32,673 bases of DNA from Nostocoides jenkinsii Ben 74 (GTDB lineage Bacteria > Actinomycetota > Actinomycetes > Actinomycetales > Dermatophilaceae): positions 1,777,527-1,810,199 of the forward strand of contig NZ_HF571038.1 in the NCBI RefSeq assembly GCF_001046875.1. Reading direction: 5' to 3'. Shown in pieces: positions 7,681 through 16,672 of this stretch. Both the position numbers and the translations under genes were made by a program. The notes beneath the pieces are model-generated. The model did no database searches. It saw only the letters and a list, made by a program, of their open reading frames with translations, and was not told where the DNA came from. Within the stretch, counting starts at the first letter, position 1. Each line of letters starts with the position of its first letter.

Positions 7681-8067
7681 CAAGTCAGCGCGACAACGCG
7701 CCTCAAACGTGTCCAGCTCGGCCAGCGCCTCGTCGAGATCGCGGCGGCGGGCCTCCAGGTCGGCGCGGCGTTCGTCGATCTGCGCCAGGACGTATTCCAG
7801 CTGACTCCGGCGGCCGCGGGGGGCGTCATACAGATCGATGATCGTGCGGATCTCCTCCAAGGGGAAGCCGAGGCGTTTGCCGCGCAGGATGAGGGCGAGG
7901 CGGGTGCGATCGCGTCGGTGATAGACGCGAATGGTGCCGCGCCGCTCGGGGGAAATCAGGCCCAACTCTTCGTAATGGCGCACCGCGCGATGGGTGATCG
8001 CAAACTCCTCGGCGATCTGCGCGATGGTCCACGTCTGCTCGCGTTCGAGCACCGTCCGGCTTGCCAT
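7672..8067 (-). CDS. MerR-family transcriptional regulator
   Basis: This 131-aa protein has an N-terminal winged helix of the MerR type: WTIAQIAEEFAITHRAVRHY (about 13-32), ELGLISPERRG and YHRRDRTRLALILRGKRLG. A coiled-coil dimerisation helix follows (about 85-125, rich in E, R, L and A). There is no Cys-rich metal site, so it is unlikely to be a metal or redox sensor. It is divergent from an acyl-CoA dehydrogenase and carboxyltransferase pair. A perfect palindrome lies 16-31 nt from its start, inside its own promoter. LiuR-type MerR proteins control branched-chain acyl-CoA catabolism from similar sites, so an acyl-CoA-related regulon is a reasonable inference. GATACT (8078-8073) lies 5 nt before the ATG. 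Confidence 0.85.
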   Translation of the reverse strand: MASRTVLEREQTWTIAQIAEEFAITHRAVRHYEELGLISPERRGTIRVYHRRDRTRLALILRGKRLGFPLEEIRTIIDLYDAPRGRRSQLEYVLAQIDERRADLEARRRDLDEALAELDTFEARCRADLKA

Positions 8068-8082
8068 GGGCCAGTATCCTGC

Positions 8083-8098
8083 TTTACGTTAACGTAAA
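8083..8098. promoter_or_regulatory. Perfect 16-bp palindrome, likely MerR operator
   Basis: TTTACGTTAACGTAAA is a perfect palindrome between the divergent MerR gene (start 8067) and acyl-CoA dehydrogenase gene (start 8142). It covers the -35 side of the MerR promoter and sits 44 nt before the dehydrogenase start. It is A/T-rich in an otherwise GC-rich window. Position and symmetry support binding by the MerR dimer, with control of both directions. Confidence 0.7.
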
Positions 8099-8141
8099 CG
8101 TCAAGCACCAATGATGTCAGCAATGGGGAGTGTCGCCGCGC

Positions 8142-9326
8142 ATGTTCGAACTGAGCCAGGATCACGAGGACTTTCGCGCGATGGTGCGCGACTTTGCCGA
8201 ACGCGAGATCGCACCCCACGTCGCGCAGTGGGACCGCAACCACCACTTCCCGACCGACCTGGTGCCGAAGATGGGCGACCTCGGACTCTTCGGTCTCGTG
8301 GTGCCGGAGGAGTTTGGCGGCAGCGCCGATCCGGAGGGCGGCCCGTTCACGGCGCTCTGCGTCGCCATCGAGGAACTCGGCCGCATCGACCAGTCGATCG
8401 GCATCACCTTGTCGGCCGGGGTCGGCCTGGGCATCAACCCCATCCTCACGTATGGCAGTGCAGCCCAGAAGGAACGTTGGCTCCCCGACCTGGTCTCCGG
8501 CCGGGCGCTGGCCGCCTTCGGCCTGACCGAACCGGATGCCGGCTCCGACGCCGCGGCAACCCGGACCAAGGCGACCCTCGACGGCGCCGACTGGGTGGTC
8601 GACGGCGCCAAGGCGTTCATCACCAACTCCGGCACGGACATCACCTCTGTCGTCACCGTCACCGCGCGCACCGGGGCCGGCGCGGATGGGCGGCCCGAGA
8701 TCTCGGCCATCATGATCCCCCCTGGCACAGCGGGATTCGAGGTGGCACCGGCATACGACAAGCTCGGCTGGAATATCTCCGACACGCACGGCCTGAACTT
8801 CACCGGCGTTCGCGTGCCGCAGGACAGCCTCCTCGGGGACCGTGGGCATGGATTCAAGCAGTTCCTCAAGACCCTCGATGACGGGCGTATTGCCATCAGC
8901 GCCCTCGCCCTCGGACTCTTGGTGCGGATGCGGGAGGAGGCCGCGGCATACGCCCAAGAACGCGTCGCCTTCGGGCGGCCCATCGGAGCCAACCAGGGCG
9001 TCTCCTTCAAGGTCGCTGACCTCGCGGTGATGGAGGAGACCGCGCGACTGCTCACCTACAAGGCAGCCTGGCTGAAGGACCAGCAGGAGATCGGCAAGCG
9101 CAGCGTCGCCGAGGTGAAGCAGGCCGCCGCGATCGCCAAGCTCTACACCTCCGAGGCGGCCGTCACGGCCACCCGGATCGCGACCCAGATCTTTGGCGGG
9201 AATGGGTTCATGGAGGAGTACCCCGTGGCCCGCTTCTATCGGGACGCAAAGATCCTGGAGATCGGCGAGGGGACCTCCGAGGTCCAGCGCATGGTGATTG
9301 CCCGCCGCCTAGGGTTGTCGTCGTGA
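8142..9326 (+). CDS. Acyl-CoA dehydrogenase
   Basis: This 394-aa FAD enzyme oxidises acyl-CoA at the alpha-beta bond and passes electrons to ETF. Family signatures are FGLTEPDAGSDA (near residues 126-137), AFITNSGTDIT, QIFGGNGFMEEYPVARFYRD and the terminal IGEGTSEVQRMVIARRL. The length is typical for the short/branched-chain class, and isovaleryl-CoA dehydrogenase is one possibility. The ATG at 8142 is chosen because GGGGAG lies 12 nt upstream; a GTG at 8130 is also in frame but overlaps that element. The stop overlaps the GTG of the next gene, so the two form an operon under the palindromic operator. Confidence 0.9.
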   Translation: MFELSQDHEDFRAMVRDFAEREIAPHVAQWDRNHHFPTDLVPKMGDLGLFGLVVPEEFGGSADPEGGPFTALCVAIEELGRIDQSIGITLSAGVGLGINPILTYGSAAQKERWLPDLVSGRALAAFGLTEPDAGSDAAATRTKATLDGADWVVDGAKAFITNSGTDITSVVTVTARTGAGADGRPEISAIMIPPGTAGFEVAPAYDKLGWNISDTHGLNFTGVRVPQDSLLGDRGHGFKQFLKTLDDGRIAISALALGLLVRMREEAAAYAQERVAFGRPIGANQGVSFKVADLAVMEETARLLTYKAAWLKDQQEIGKRSVAEVKQAAAIAKLYTSEAAVTATRIATQIFGGNGFMEEYPVARFYRDAKILEIGEGTSEVQRMVIARRLGLSS

Positions 9327-10868
9327 GCGATGTCGCCGACCTGCGGGCCCGCCTCGCCGCGGCGTATGCCGCGTCCGAGCGTCCCAGCGAGGCGGCTGCG
9401 GCCAAGCTGGCCAAGCAGAACAAGTTGTATGTCCGCGACCGCATCGCGCTGCTCGTCGACGAGGGCAGCTTCGTCGAGGACGGCCGCTATGCCAATGCGC
9501 GGGCCTGGGACTTGCCGGCCGACGGCGTGGTCACCGGACGAGGCCGCGTGGACGGCCGGCCGGTCATCGTCATCGCCAACGACCCGACCGTCAAAGCCGG
9601 CTCTTGGGGCGCGCGGACCGTCGAGAAGATCGTGCGGGCAACGGAAATGGCTCTGCGCGAAGAGCTTCCGGTCTTCTGGTTCGTCGACAGCGCCGGTGCC
9701 CGGATCACCGACCAGGTCGAGATGTTCCCCGGCCGCCGCGGCGCGGGCCGGATCTTCCACAACCAGGTGGCGCTGTCGGGCAAGGTGCCGCAGATCTGCT
9801 GCCTCTTCGGCCCTAGCGCCGCGGGCGGCGCCTATATCCCCAGCTTCTGCGATCTGATCATCATGGTCGAGGGCAATGCGTCGATGTATCTCGGCAGCCC
9901 CCGCATGGCCGAAATGGTCGTGGGGGAGAAGGTCACTCTGGAGGAGATGGGCGGAGCGCGGATGCACTGCACGGTCTCCGGCGTCGGGGATCTGCTCGCA
10001 CACGACGACACCGAGGCGATCGAGCTGGCCCGGCTCTACTTCTCCTACCTCCCGCTCAACTGGAACGCGCCCGCGCCGACCTATGCCCCCGAGCCGCCGG
10101 CGAATCCCCTGACGCCACAATCGATTCCGGAGAAGGAGTCGCAACCCTTCGACGTCCACGAGGTCATCGACGGACTCGTCGACGACGATTCGTTCTTCGA
10201 GATCAAGCCGCTCTTCGCGGCCGAACTCGTCGTCGGCTTCGGGCGGATGAATGGTGAGACCGTCGGCATCCTGGCCAACAATTCCGCCGTCCAAGAGGCG
10301 GGGTGCTGTCCACCGATGCTAGCGCCGACAAGGCGGGTGCCGTCGATTCATCTGGCTCTGCGATGCCTACTCGGTCCCGCTCGTCTATCTCGCCGATGTC
10401 CCGGGATTCATGATCGGCTCCGAGGTCGAGCGCGGCGGCATCATCCGGCACGGGGCCAAGATGGTCTCGGCGGTGGCGTCCGCGACCGTCCCGCAGATCT
10501 GTGTCGTGGTGCGCAAGGCGTATGGCGCGGGGCTCTACGCCATGGGCGGGCCCGGGTTCGCCCCCGACGCGACCATCGCCCTGCCGACCGCGCGGATCGC
10601 CGTGATGGGCCCGGAAGCCGCGGTGAATGCGGTCTACGCCAACAAGATTGCCGAGATCGGCGACCCCGACGAGCGTGCCGCCTATGTCGCTGAGCGACGC
10701 GCGGCATACGAAGAAGATGTCGACATCGAGCGGCTGGCCGCCGACCTGGTTCTGGACCAGGTCATCGAGCCGGATTTCCTGCGCGACGAGATCATCGCCC
10801 GCCTGTCGTATGCCGCCCGCCGCGACCGCCACTTCGCCACCAAGCGCCGAGACATTCCGCCCGTCTGA
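9323..10868 (+). pseudogene. Acyl-CoA carboxylase carboxyltransferase (beta) subunit, two frameshifts
   Basis: The carboxyltransferase subunit of a biotin-dependent acyl-CoA carboxylase moves carboxyl from carboxybiotin to an acyl-CoA. The N-half (GTG 9323, GTGA overlap with the dehydrogenase) carries FVDSAGARITDQVEMFPGR and CCLFGPSAAGGAYIPSFCD. The C-half carries RFIWLCDAYSVPLVYLADVP, GIIRHGAKM and RKAYGAGLYAM. The frame changes twice, near 10293-10300 (before GGVLSTD) and near 10335-10344 (between ADKAG and RFIWL); each shift equals +2 or -1. Read straight, the protein would lose its proper C-terminal third after residue 325 and run out of frame to 10693. No biotin carboxylase subunit is adjacent. 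Sequencing error is the alternative to a true pseudogene. Together with the dehydrogenase, leucine or other branched-chain acyl-CoA breakdown is plausible. Confidence 0.8.
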
Positions 10869-10869
10869 G

Positions 10870-11493
10870 CTAGTCGACCACGTCGAACCAGGCGACGCCG
10901 ACGTCGCGCAGCAAGTCACGCAGGAGCGGCAACGAGAGTCCGACCACATTGTGGTGATCGCCCTCGATCCCGGTGACGAAGGCGCCGCCGAGGCCGTCGA
11001 CGGTGAACGCCCCGGCAACCCGCAGGGGCTCGCCGGTCGCGACATACGCCTCGATCTCGGCGTCGCTCAGGTCGGCGAAATGCACGACGGTGGACGCGGT
11101 CGCCCCGACCAAGCCGCCGCTACCCGCGTCCCGGTCGTCAATCAGCCAGTGACCCGTATGCAGGATTCCCGACTTCCCGCGCATCCGCTGCCAGCGCTCG
11201 ATCGCCTCGGCGGCATCGGCCGGCTTCCCGTGCACCTCGCCGTCGAGTTCCAGCATGGAATCGCAGCCGAGCACAAGGGAGTCGGTGTCGTGGGCCACAT
11301 CCTCCGCCTTCGCCCGGGCCAACGAGAGCACGAGATCGGCGGGTTCCAACGCGCCATACCGCTCGGCAAGGTCGGTGAGCAGGGCCGCCTCGTCGACCTC
11401 GCTCGGCAGCACGGACGCCGCGATGCCGACCTGCTGCAGGAGCAGCCGGCGAGCAGGGGAGGCCGAGGCCAGCAGCAGACGCGGGGGTGACAT
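10870..11493 (-). CDS. maf: Maf family nucleotide pyrophosphatase
   Basis: This 207-aa Maf/Ham1-like protein hydrolyses non-canonical or modified nucleoside triphosphates (dTTP/UTP/m7GTP class) and is linked to septum inhibition in Bacillus. It has the opening LLLASASPARRLLL (residues 5-18), where the family reads SxSPRR, a CDSML motif and GKPADAAEA. A CTVEGLGG-like element is present as FTVDGLGGAF, and GDHHNVVGLSLP is near the end. ATG 11493 fits the family start. It lies tail to tail with the carboxyltransferase with one base between stops. maf next to acyl-CoA carboxylase genes is common in actinobacteria. Confidence 0.88.
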   Translation of the reverse strand: MSPPRLLLASASPARRLLLQQVGIAASVLPSEVDEAALLTDLAERYGALEPADLVLSLARAKAEDVAHDTDSLVLGCDSMLELDGEVHGKPADAAEAIERWQRMRGKSGILHTGHWLIDDRDAGSGGLVGATASTVVHFADLSDAEIEAYVATGEPLRVAGAFTVDGLGGAFVTGIEGDHHNVVGLSLPLLRDLLRDVGVAWFDVVD

Positions 11494-11584
11494 GGGACTC
11501 AATCTAGGCGTGACCGGGCCATGCCACGCGTGAGGCGCCGACCGCACCGCCCATGGGCAATTCGGCGGGAGTGGTTTTGCCTGA

Positions 11585-11590
11585 GAGAAT
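11585..11590 (+). promoter_or_regulatory. -10-like hexamer giving a leaderless typA
   Basis: GAGAAT ends 6 nt before the typA ATG at 11597, so a transcript starting 7 nt after it would begin at the start codon. No Shine-Dalgarno precedes typA. The same geometry recurs before fdxA, gltA and dapD. No convincing -35 is visible. Confidence 0.4.
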
Positions 11591-11596
11591 CGGCTA

Positions 11597-13492
11597 ATGC
11601 CCATGCAGTCCCGCAGCGATATCCGCAATGTCGCCATCGTCGCCCACGTCGACCACGGCAAGACCACCCTCGTCGACAAGATGCTCTGGCAGGCGGGTGC
11701 CTTCGGCGCCCACCAGCACGTGGATGAGCGCGCCATGGACTCCGGCGACCTTGAGCGCGAGAAGGGCATCACCATTCTCGCCAAGAACACCGCGGTCCGC
11801 TACGCCGGCAAGGCCGCGGCCGACGCCGGCCATCCCGATGGCCTCACCATCAACATCATCGACACCCCCGGTCACGCCGATTTCGGCGGCGAGGTCGAGC
11901 GCGGTCTGTCCATGGTCGACGGGGTCGTGCTCCTGGTGGATGCCTCCGAAGGCCCGCTCCCGCAGACCCGGTTCGTGCTGCGCAAGGCGCTGGCCGCGCA
12001 CATGCCCGTGGTGCTGTGCATCAACAAGGTCGACCGGCCGGATGCGCGGATCGCGGAGGTCGTCGACGAGGTCTACGAACTCTTCATGGACCTGATGGAG
12101 GACGGCGACAACGCCGAGGCAGTCCTTGACTTCCCGATCGTCTATGCCTCGGCGAAGGCCGGGCGAGCCTCCCTGACCCGCCCCGAGGACGGCGCACTGC
12201 CCGACGCCGACGACCTTGAAGCGCTCTTCAAGACCATCTTCGAGACGATTCCCGCGCCGACGTATGACGATGAGGCGCCCCTGCAGGCACACGTCACCAA
12301 CCTCGACGCCTCCAACTTCCTCGGACGGCTCGCGCTGCTGCGCGTCCACAACGGCCAGATCCGCAAGGGCCAGCAGGTGGCCTGGTGCCGCGGCGACGGC
12401 TCGATCAAGCAGGTCAAGATCACCGAGTTGCTGATGACGGAGGCGCTGGAGCGCAAGCCGGTGGAGTCCGCCGGTCCCGGCGACATCATCGCCATCGCCG
12501 GCATCCCCGACATCATGATCGGCGAGACCCTCGCCGACCTGGACAACCCCCGCCCCCTGCCGCTGATCACCGTGGACGAGCCCGCCATCTCGATGCTGAT
12601 CGGCACCAACACCTCCCCGATGGCCGGGCGGGTGCGGGGCGCCAAGGTCACCGCTCGCCTCGTCAAGGAGCGACTCGACCGCGAGCTCGTCGGCAACGTC
12701 TCGCTGCGCGTCCTGCCCACCGAGCGCCCCGACGCCTGGGAGGTCCAGGGTCGTGGCGAGTTGGCACTCGCCATCCTCGTCGAGCAAATGCGCCGCGAAG
12801 GCTATGAGCTGACCGTCGGCAAGCCGCAGGTCGTCACGCGCGAGGTCGACGGCAAGCTCCACGAGCCGGTCGAGCACCTGACCATCGACGCGCCGGAAGA
12901 GTTCCTCGGCACGATCACCCAGGTCCTCGCCCAGCGCAAGGGCCGGATGAGCCAGATGACTAACCACGGCACGGGCTGGGTGCGGATGGAGTTCTATGTC
13001 CCCTCGCGCGGCCTGATCGGGTTCCGCACCGAGTTCCTCACCGAGACCAAGGGCACGGGCATCGCGCACCACGTCTTCCACGGTTACGAGCCCTGGGCCG
13101 GCACGATCCTCACCCGGATGACCGGCTCGCTGGTCGCGGACCGCTCGGGCGTGGCCACGTCCTACGCGATGTTCAACCTCCAGGAGCGCGGCACGCTGCT
13201 GGTGGAGCCGACCACCGATGTCTACGAAGGCATGATCGTCGGCGAGAACTCGCGCGCCGACGACATGGACGTCAACATCACGAAGGAGAAGAAGCTCACC
13301 AACGTCCGGTCCTCGACGGCCGACGTGCTTGAGCGGCTGATCCCGCCGCGCCGGCTCTCCTTGGAGCAGTCCCTGGAGTTTTGCCGCGAGGACGAGTGCG
13401 TCGAGGTCACCCCCGAAGCCATCCGCATCCGCAAGGTCGAGCTCGACCAGACGCTCCGGGCGCGCGCCGCCGCCCGGGCGCGCAACTCCTGA
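11597..13492 (+). CDS. typA: Translational GTPase TypA/BipA
   Basis: The 631-aa protein is a ribosome-associated GTPase of the EF-G/LepA class, involved in ribosome assembly and stress adaptation. G1 is [15 protein letters not shown] (near 16-30), G2 EKGITI, G3 [20 protein letters not shown] and G4 NKVDRPDAR. Domains II, III and V and the family-specific C-terminal domain follow ([24 protein letters not shown]-like [31 protein letters not shown]). Length and domain order are normal. An alternative start is ATG 11603. It begins the conserved block typA - LpqW-like lipoprotein - mshB also found in mycobacteria; the next gene starts 51 bp downstream. Confidence 0.95.
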   Translation: MPMQSRSDIRNVAIVAHVDHGKTTLVDKMLWQAGAFGAHQHVDERAMDSGDLEREKGITILAKNTAVRYAGKAAADAGHPDGLTINIIDTPGHADFGGEVERGLSMVDGVVLLVDASEGPLPQTRFVLRKALAAHMPVVLCINKVDRPDARIAEVVDEVYELFMDLMEDGDNAEAVLDFPIVYASAKAGRASLTRPEDGALPDADDLEALFKTIFETIPAPTYDDEAPLQAHVTNLDASNFLGRLALLRVHNGQIRKGQQVAWCRGDGSIKQVKITELLMTEALERKPVESAGPGDIIAIAGIPDIMIGETLADLDNPRPLPLITVDEPAISMLIGTNTSPMAGRVRGAKVTARLVKERLDRELVGNVSLRVLPTERPDAWEVQGRGELALAILVEQMRREGYELTVGKPQVVTREVDGKLHEPVEHLTIDAPEEFLGTITQVLAQRKGRMSQMTNHGTGWVRMEFYVPSRGLIGFRTEFLTETKGTGIAHHVFHGYEPWAGTILTRMTGSLVADRSGVATSYAMFNLQERGTLLVEPTTDVYEGMIVGENSRADDMDVNITKEKKLTNVRSSTADVLERLIPPRRLSLEQSLEFCREDECVEVTPEAIRIRKVELDQTLRARAAARARNS

Positions 13493-13542
13493 GCCGCCGC
13501 CCGGCCACGCCGCCCGGAGACGCCAAGCCAGAGCGACGACCC

Positions 13543-15354
13543 ATGACCCGATTCCGTATGCCGCGTGCCCGCCGCACCCTGCTCCTGGCCAATGTCGTTG
13601 TGGCAGGGCTCGTCGTGGCCGGGGTCAGCGGGTGTGAGGGCGATGCGGGATCGGGGACGTCATCCGTCGCGAAGCCGGGCTCCGGCGGCAGCGCCGGCAC
13701 CAGCGCATCCGGATCACCCGGCGCCGGGAATGCGACGCCCGGCTACTCGGGCGACGGGGGTTCCGGGTCGCCACTCACCCTGCTGGCCACGGGGCAGATC
13801 GGCTCCCTGGACCCGCAGCGCATCGCCACCCGGGATGTCGCCGCGCTCGCCTCACGGACAGTGATGCGCACCCTCACGACCTATCCGCCGGGCGCCGATG
13901 CCGCCGCGCAGGGCCGGTTGACCGGTGACCTCGCGACAGACACGGGCCGGCCCAGCAAGGGCGGCTCGGTGTGGGCCTTCACCCTGCGCGACGGCCTGCG
14001 GTGGTCCGACGGCACCCCGCTCACCTGCAAAGACGTGGCGTATGGCGTGTCCCGCGCCTTCGATCCCGACCTCAGCGTCGGTCCCGGCTACCCACTGGCC
14101 TTCCTCGCTGTTCCCCGACGTCCCGACGGAACCAGCACGTTCGCCGGCCCCGATGCGACGGGAGCTTCTGCGCGGGCAGGGGCCGCGGCATACGCCAAGG
14201 CAGTTGCCTGTGACCGGGCCGACAAGACGGTGACGTTCACGCTCACCGAACCCGTCGCCGACTTCAACGCGATGGTGAGCCTGCCCGCCTTCGCCCCCTA
14301 TCGCCAGGGCGCGGAGGGGATCGTCTCCAGCGGTCCGTATGCCGTGGACGGCACCTGGGGCACGCCTGGCGCGAGCCTGGTCCCCAACCCGCGCTGGTCT
14401 CCCGACTCCGACCCGATCCGCCCGAAACCCTTGTCGCGGATTGTTATTCGCGAAAACGTTCCCTTGGACGGCGTCGCCCGCGCGGTCCTCACGCCCGCCA
14501 CCGTCGGAGAGCGATCGATCGCCTGGGACCCGGCACCGCCGGCGATGTTCACCACCTTGAGCACCGCCCCGCAGGTGCGCACGGTGACGGCCGCGACCCA
14601 AGTGGTCGACTATCTCGTGCCCGACCACGAGAGCGCGGTGATGCGGCAGGCCGACATTCGCCGTGCCTTCGCGATGGCCACGGATCGGACGGCGTATGCC
14701 GCGGCCCTCGGCGGCGCTCAAGCCGCGACGCCTGCGGTGAGCCTGCTGGGCCCGGGGGTGCCGGGCACCCATACGTCCGACCCGCTCGGTGCGGCGCCGG
14801 CCGGCGATCCGGCACGGGCCAAAGCGTTGCTTGCGGAGGCGGGTGTCGCCACGCCCGTCGCGGTGAAACTCGCCTATCGCCAGGGCCCCCTAGCTGACGC
14901 CGCCTTCGCCGCGATGCTGCCCCGCTGGGCCGAGGCCGGCTTCGCCGTGACCCTTGTCCCGGTGACCGGCGACTACTTCGCCACCGTCGAGAAGGGCGTG
15001 GGGGCGGACGTCTATTGGGGGCAGTGGGGGGCCGACTACCCGTCGGCCGCGGCGGTCCTTCCCCCGCTCTTCGACAGCTCCATCAACCTCGGGGAGTCCA
15101 CTCGCGGCCGCGACTACGGCCGGTATGCCGATTCCGGCACCACCGCACGGATGGCGCTCGCGGGCGCCGAGTCTGACCCGATCAAACAGGCCCAGGCGTG
15201 GCGCGCCATCGACTCCGGGTTACTGCGGTCGGGTGCCTACGTGGGCCTCGCTGACCGCATGTCGACCTATTACGCTGGCGCAGGCGTAGGCGGCCCGCTG
15301 GTCAACTCGGTTCTCGGCGGCGTCATCGATCTGGCCGCGGTCGAGGGAGGTTGA
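13543..15354 (+). CDS. Family 5 solute-binding lipoprotein, LpqW-like
   Basis: The 603-aa protein has a basic N-terminus, a hydrophobic stretch (13-27) and lipobox VSGC with Cys31, so it should be a lipoprotein on the outer face of the membrane. A Gly/Ser/Ala-rich linker (about 32-75) leads into an SBP_bac_5 fold like peptide-binding proteins (SLDPQRIA; LRDGLRWSDGTPLTCKDVAY; ADIRRAFAMATDR). In mycobacteria the gene between typA and mshB is LpqW, which affects lipomannan/LAM synthesis rather than uptake. The identical position argues for the same group. No transporter genes are adjacent. Sequence alone does not settle function. Confidence 0.82.
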   Translation: MTRFRMPRARRTLLLANVVVAGLVVAGVSGCEGDAGSGTSSVAKPGSGGSAGTSASGSPGAGNATPGYSGDGGSGSPLTLLATGQIGSLDPQRIATRDVAALASRTVMRTLTTYPPGADAAAQGRLTGDLATDTGRPSKGGSVWAFTLRDGLRWSDGTPLTCKDVAYGVSRAFDPDLSVGPGYPLAFLAVPRRPDGTSTFAGPDATGASARAGAAAYAKAVACDRADKTVTFTLTEPVADFNAMVSLPAFAPYRQGAEGIVSSGPYAVDGTWGTPGASLVPNPRWSPDSDPIRPKPLSRIVIRENVPLDGVARAVLTPATVGERSIAWDPAPPAMFTTLSTAPQVRTVTAATQVVDYLVPDHESAVMRQADIRRAFAMATDRTAYAAALGGAQAATPAVSLLGPGVPGTHTSDPLGAAPAGDPARAKALLAEAGVATPVAVKLAYRQGPLADAAFAAMLPRWAEAGFAVTLVPVTGDYFATVEKGVGADVYWGQWGADYPSAAAVLPPLFDSSINLGESTRGRDYGRYADSGTTARMALAGAESDPIKQAQAWRAIDSGLLRSGAYVGLADRMSTYYAGAGVGGPLVNSVLGGVIDLAAVEGG

Positions 15355-15359
15355 GCCTG

Positions 15360-16193
15360 ATGCGCTTTTTGCTGGTCCACGCCCACCCTGACGACGAGTC
15401 GATCGCCACCGGGTTATCCATTGGCGCCCTCGCCGAGGCCGGCCATGACGTGCACGTGCTCACGTGCACGCTCGGTGAGCAGGGCGAAGTCATCCCGCCC
15501 GCCTTGCAGCACCTCGACGCCGATCACGACGACGCCCTCGGCGACTATCGGGCCGGGGAACTCGCTGCGGCGCTGACTGCCCTCGGGGCGATTGGGCACG
15601 TGCTGGGGGCCGACGCCGAGCCGCCGCGCCGCTATCGCGACTCGGGCATGGCTGGCGCGCCCAGCTCCCGGCGCCCGGAGGCGTTCGTCAACGCCGAGCT
15701 GGGCGAGGCCATCGCGGCCGTCCGCAACGTGATCGACGCGGTGCGCCCGGACGTCGTCGTCACCTACGACAACCACGGCGGCTACGACCACCCCGACCAC
15801 ATCCAGGCCCACCGCCTCACCTGCGCCGCCATCGCGACGATGGCGCAGCCGCCTCGGTTGTATGCCGTGTTCACCCCCCTGAGCTGGGCCCGCGAGGATC
15901 GCGCGTGGGTGGCGAGCAATGTCTCGGAGCCGGGATTCGGCATACCGGGAGAAGGGGAGCCGTTCGTCGCGTCCGTGCTCGACGGGGATCCGCAGGAGAC
16001 CTTCGCCGAGGTTGTCGTGCACGAGTCGGTCGCCGGGCTGGCGCGGCAGACGGCGGCGCTGCGCGCCCACGCGACCCAGGTGACGGTCTTCGACGGCTGG
16101 TTCGCTCTCTCCAATGACATCGCTCAGCGGCTGCCCGGCCGCGAGGCGTGGGCGGCCATGAACCCCCGCACGGGGTTGGTGATGCGGCGATGA
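15360..16193 (+). CDS. mshB: N-acetyl-GlcN-inositol deacetylase MshB (mycothiol synthesis)
   Basis: This 277-aa zinc enzyme removes the acetyl group from GlcNAc-inositol, the second enzymatic step of mycothiol synthesis after MshA and phosphate removal. It has the LmbE-family HAHPDDESIATG motif (residues 7-18: His, catalytic Asp and zinc ligands) and YDNHGGYDHPDHIQAH, with the second His ligand. Other mycothiol-linked members (Mca) are possible, but the position after typA and the LpqW-like gene matches mshB. ATG 15360 has AGGGAGG 9-15 nt upstream; TTG 15351 is too close to that site. Its stop overlaps the next ATG as ATGA. Confidence 0.88.
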   Translation: MRFLLVHAHPDDESIATGLSIGALAEAGHDVHVLTCTLGEQGEVIPPALQHLDADHDDALGDYRAGELAAALTALGAIGHVLGADAEPPRRYRDSGMAGAPSSRRPEAFVNAELGEAIAAVRNVIDAVRPDVVVTYDNHGGYDHPDHIQAHRLTCAAIATMAQPPRLYAVFTPLSWAREDRAWVASNVSEPGFGIPGEGEPFVASVLDGDPQETFAEVVVHESVAGLARQTAALRAHATQVTVFDGWFALSNDIAQRLPGREAWAAMNPRTGLVMRR

Positions 16194-16672
16194 CCAGCGA
16201 GGGCGACTTCAAGCTGGCACTTGCCCGCCTGGCTGGGGGAGTGGCCGTCATTTCGAGCCGACTGGGCTCGCATGACCACGCAATGACGGCGAGTGCGCTG
16301 TGCTCTGTGTCGCTGGACCCGCCGCTGGTGCTGGTCTGTGTCGAGATCGAGGCGCGCTTCCACGACGCTGTGAGCGAATCCGGAGCGCTCGGCATCAGCC
16401 TGCTCACCACCGCCCAGCGCGCGTACGCCGACTGGCTCGCCACGCCGGGGCGCCCGATCGTCGGGCAACTCGACGGGATCGCCCATCGCCGCGGCGCATC
16501 GGGGGCCGTCCTGCTCGACGGCAGCCTCGCCACCTTGGACTGTCATGTGGTCGCGATGCATCCCGCGGGTGATCACTCCATCGTCGTCGCGCAGGTCGAC
16601 GACATCGTCCTGGCCGACGAGCCGGGCGACGCCCTCGTCTATTACCGACACCGTTTTGGGAGCTTGGCATGA
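16190..16672 (+). CDS. Flavin reductase family protein (FMN-binding split barrel)
   Basis: The 160-aa product fits HpaC/NADH:FMN oxidoreductase-type split-barrel proteins, which supply reduced flavin to monooxygenases. Visible signatures are LARLAGGVAVISS, HAMTASALCSVSLDPPLVLVCV and SGALGISLLT, with GDHSIVVAQVDDIV near the end. The start is ATG 16190 (ATGA overlap with mshB) and the stop overlaps the VanW gene by 4 nt, so translation of the three is coupled. No partner monooxygenase is nearby, so the substrate pathway is unknown. Confidence 0.85.
   Translation: MTSEGDFKLALARLAGGVAVISSRLGSHDHAMTASALCSVSLDPPLVLVCVEIEARFHDAVSESGALGISLLTTAQRAYADWLATPGRPIVGQLDGIAHRRGASGAVLLDGSLATLDCHVVAMHPAGDHSIVVAQVDDIVLADEPGDALVYYRHRFGSLA

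Noticed and set aside
9236-10294. 352-codon minus-strand frame across the carboxyltransferase gene
   Set aside because: It is the shadow of the conserved plus-strand frame and shows no family similarity.
11594-13081. 495-codon open frame antisense to typA
   Set aside because: It is a high-GC shadow of typA codons; its residues have no domain pattern and typA is certain.
15449-15470. 10-bp arm palindrome (CGTGCACGTG-CT-CACGTGCACG) inside mshB
   Set aside because: It encodes ordinary conserved residues (VHVLTCT) with common codons and is probably a coding coincidence.
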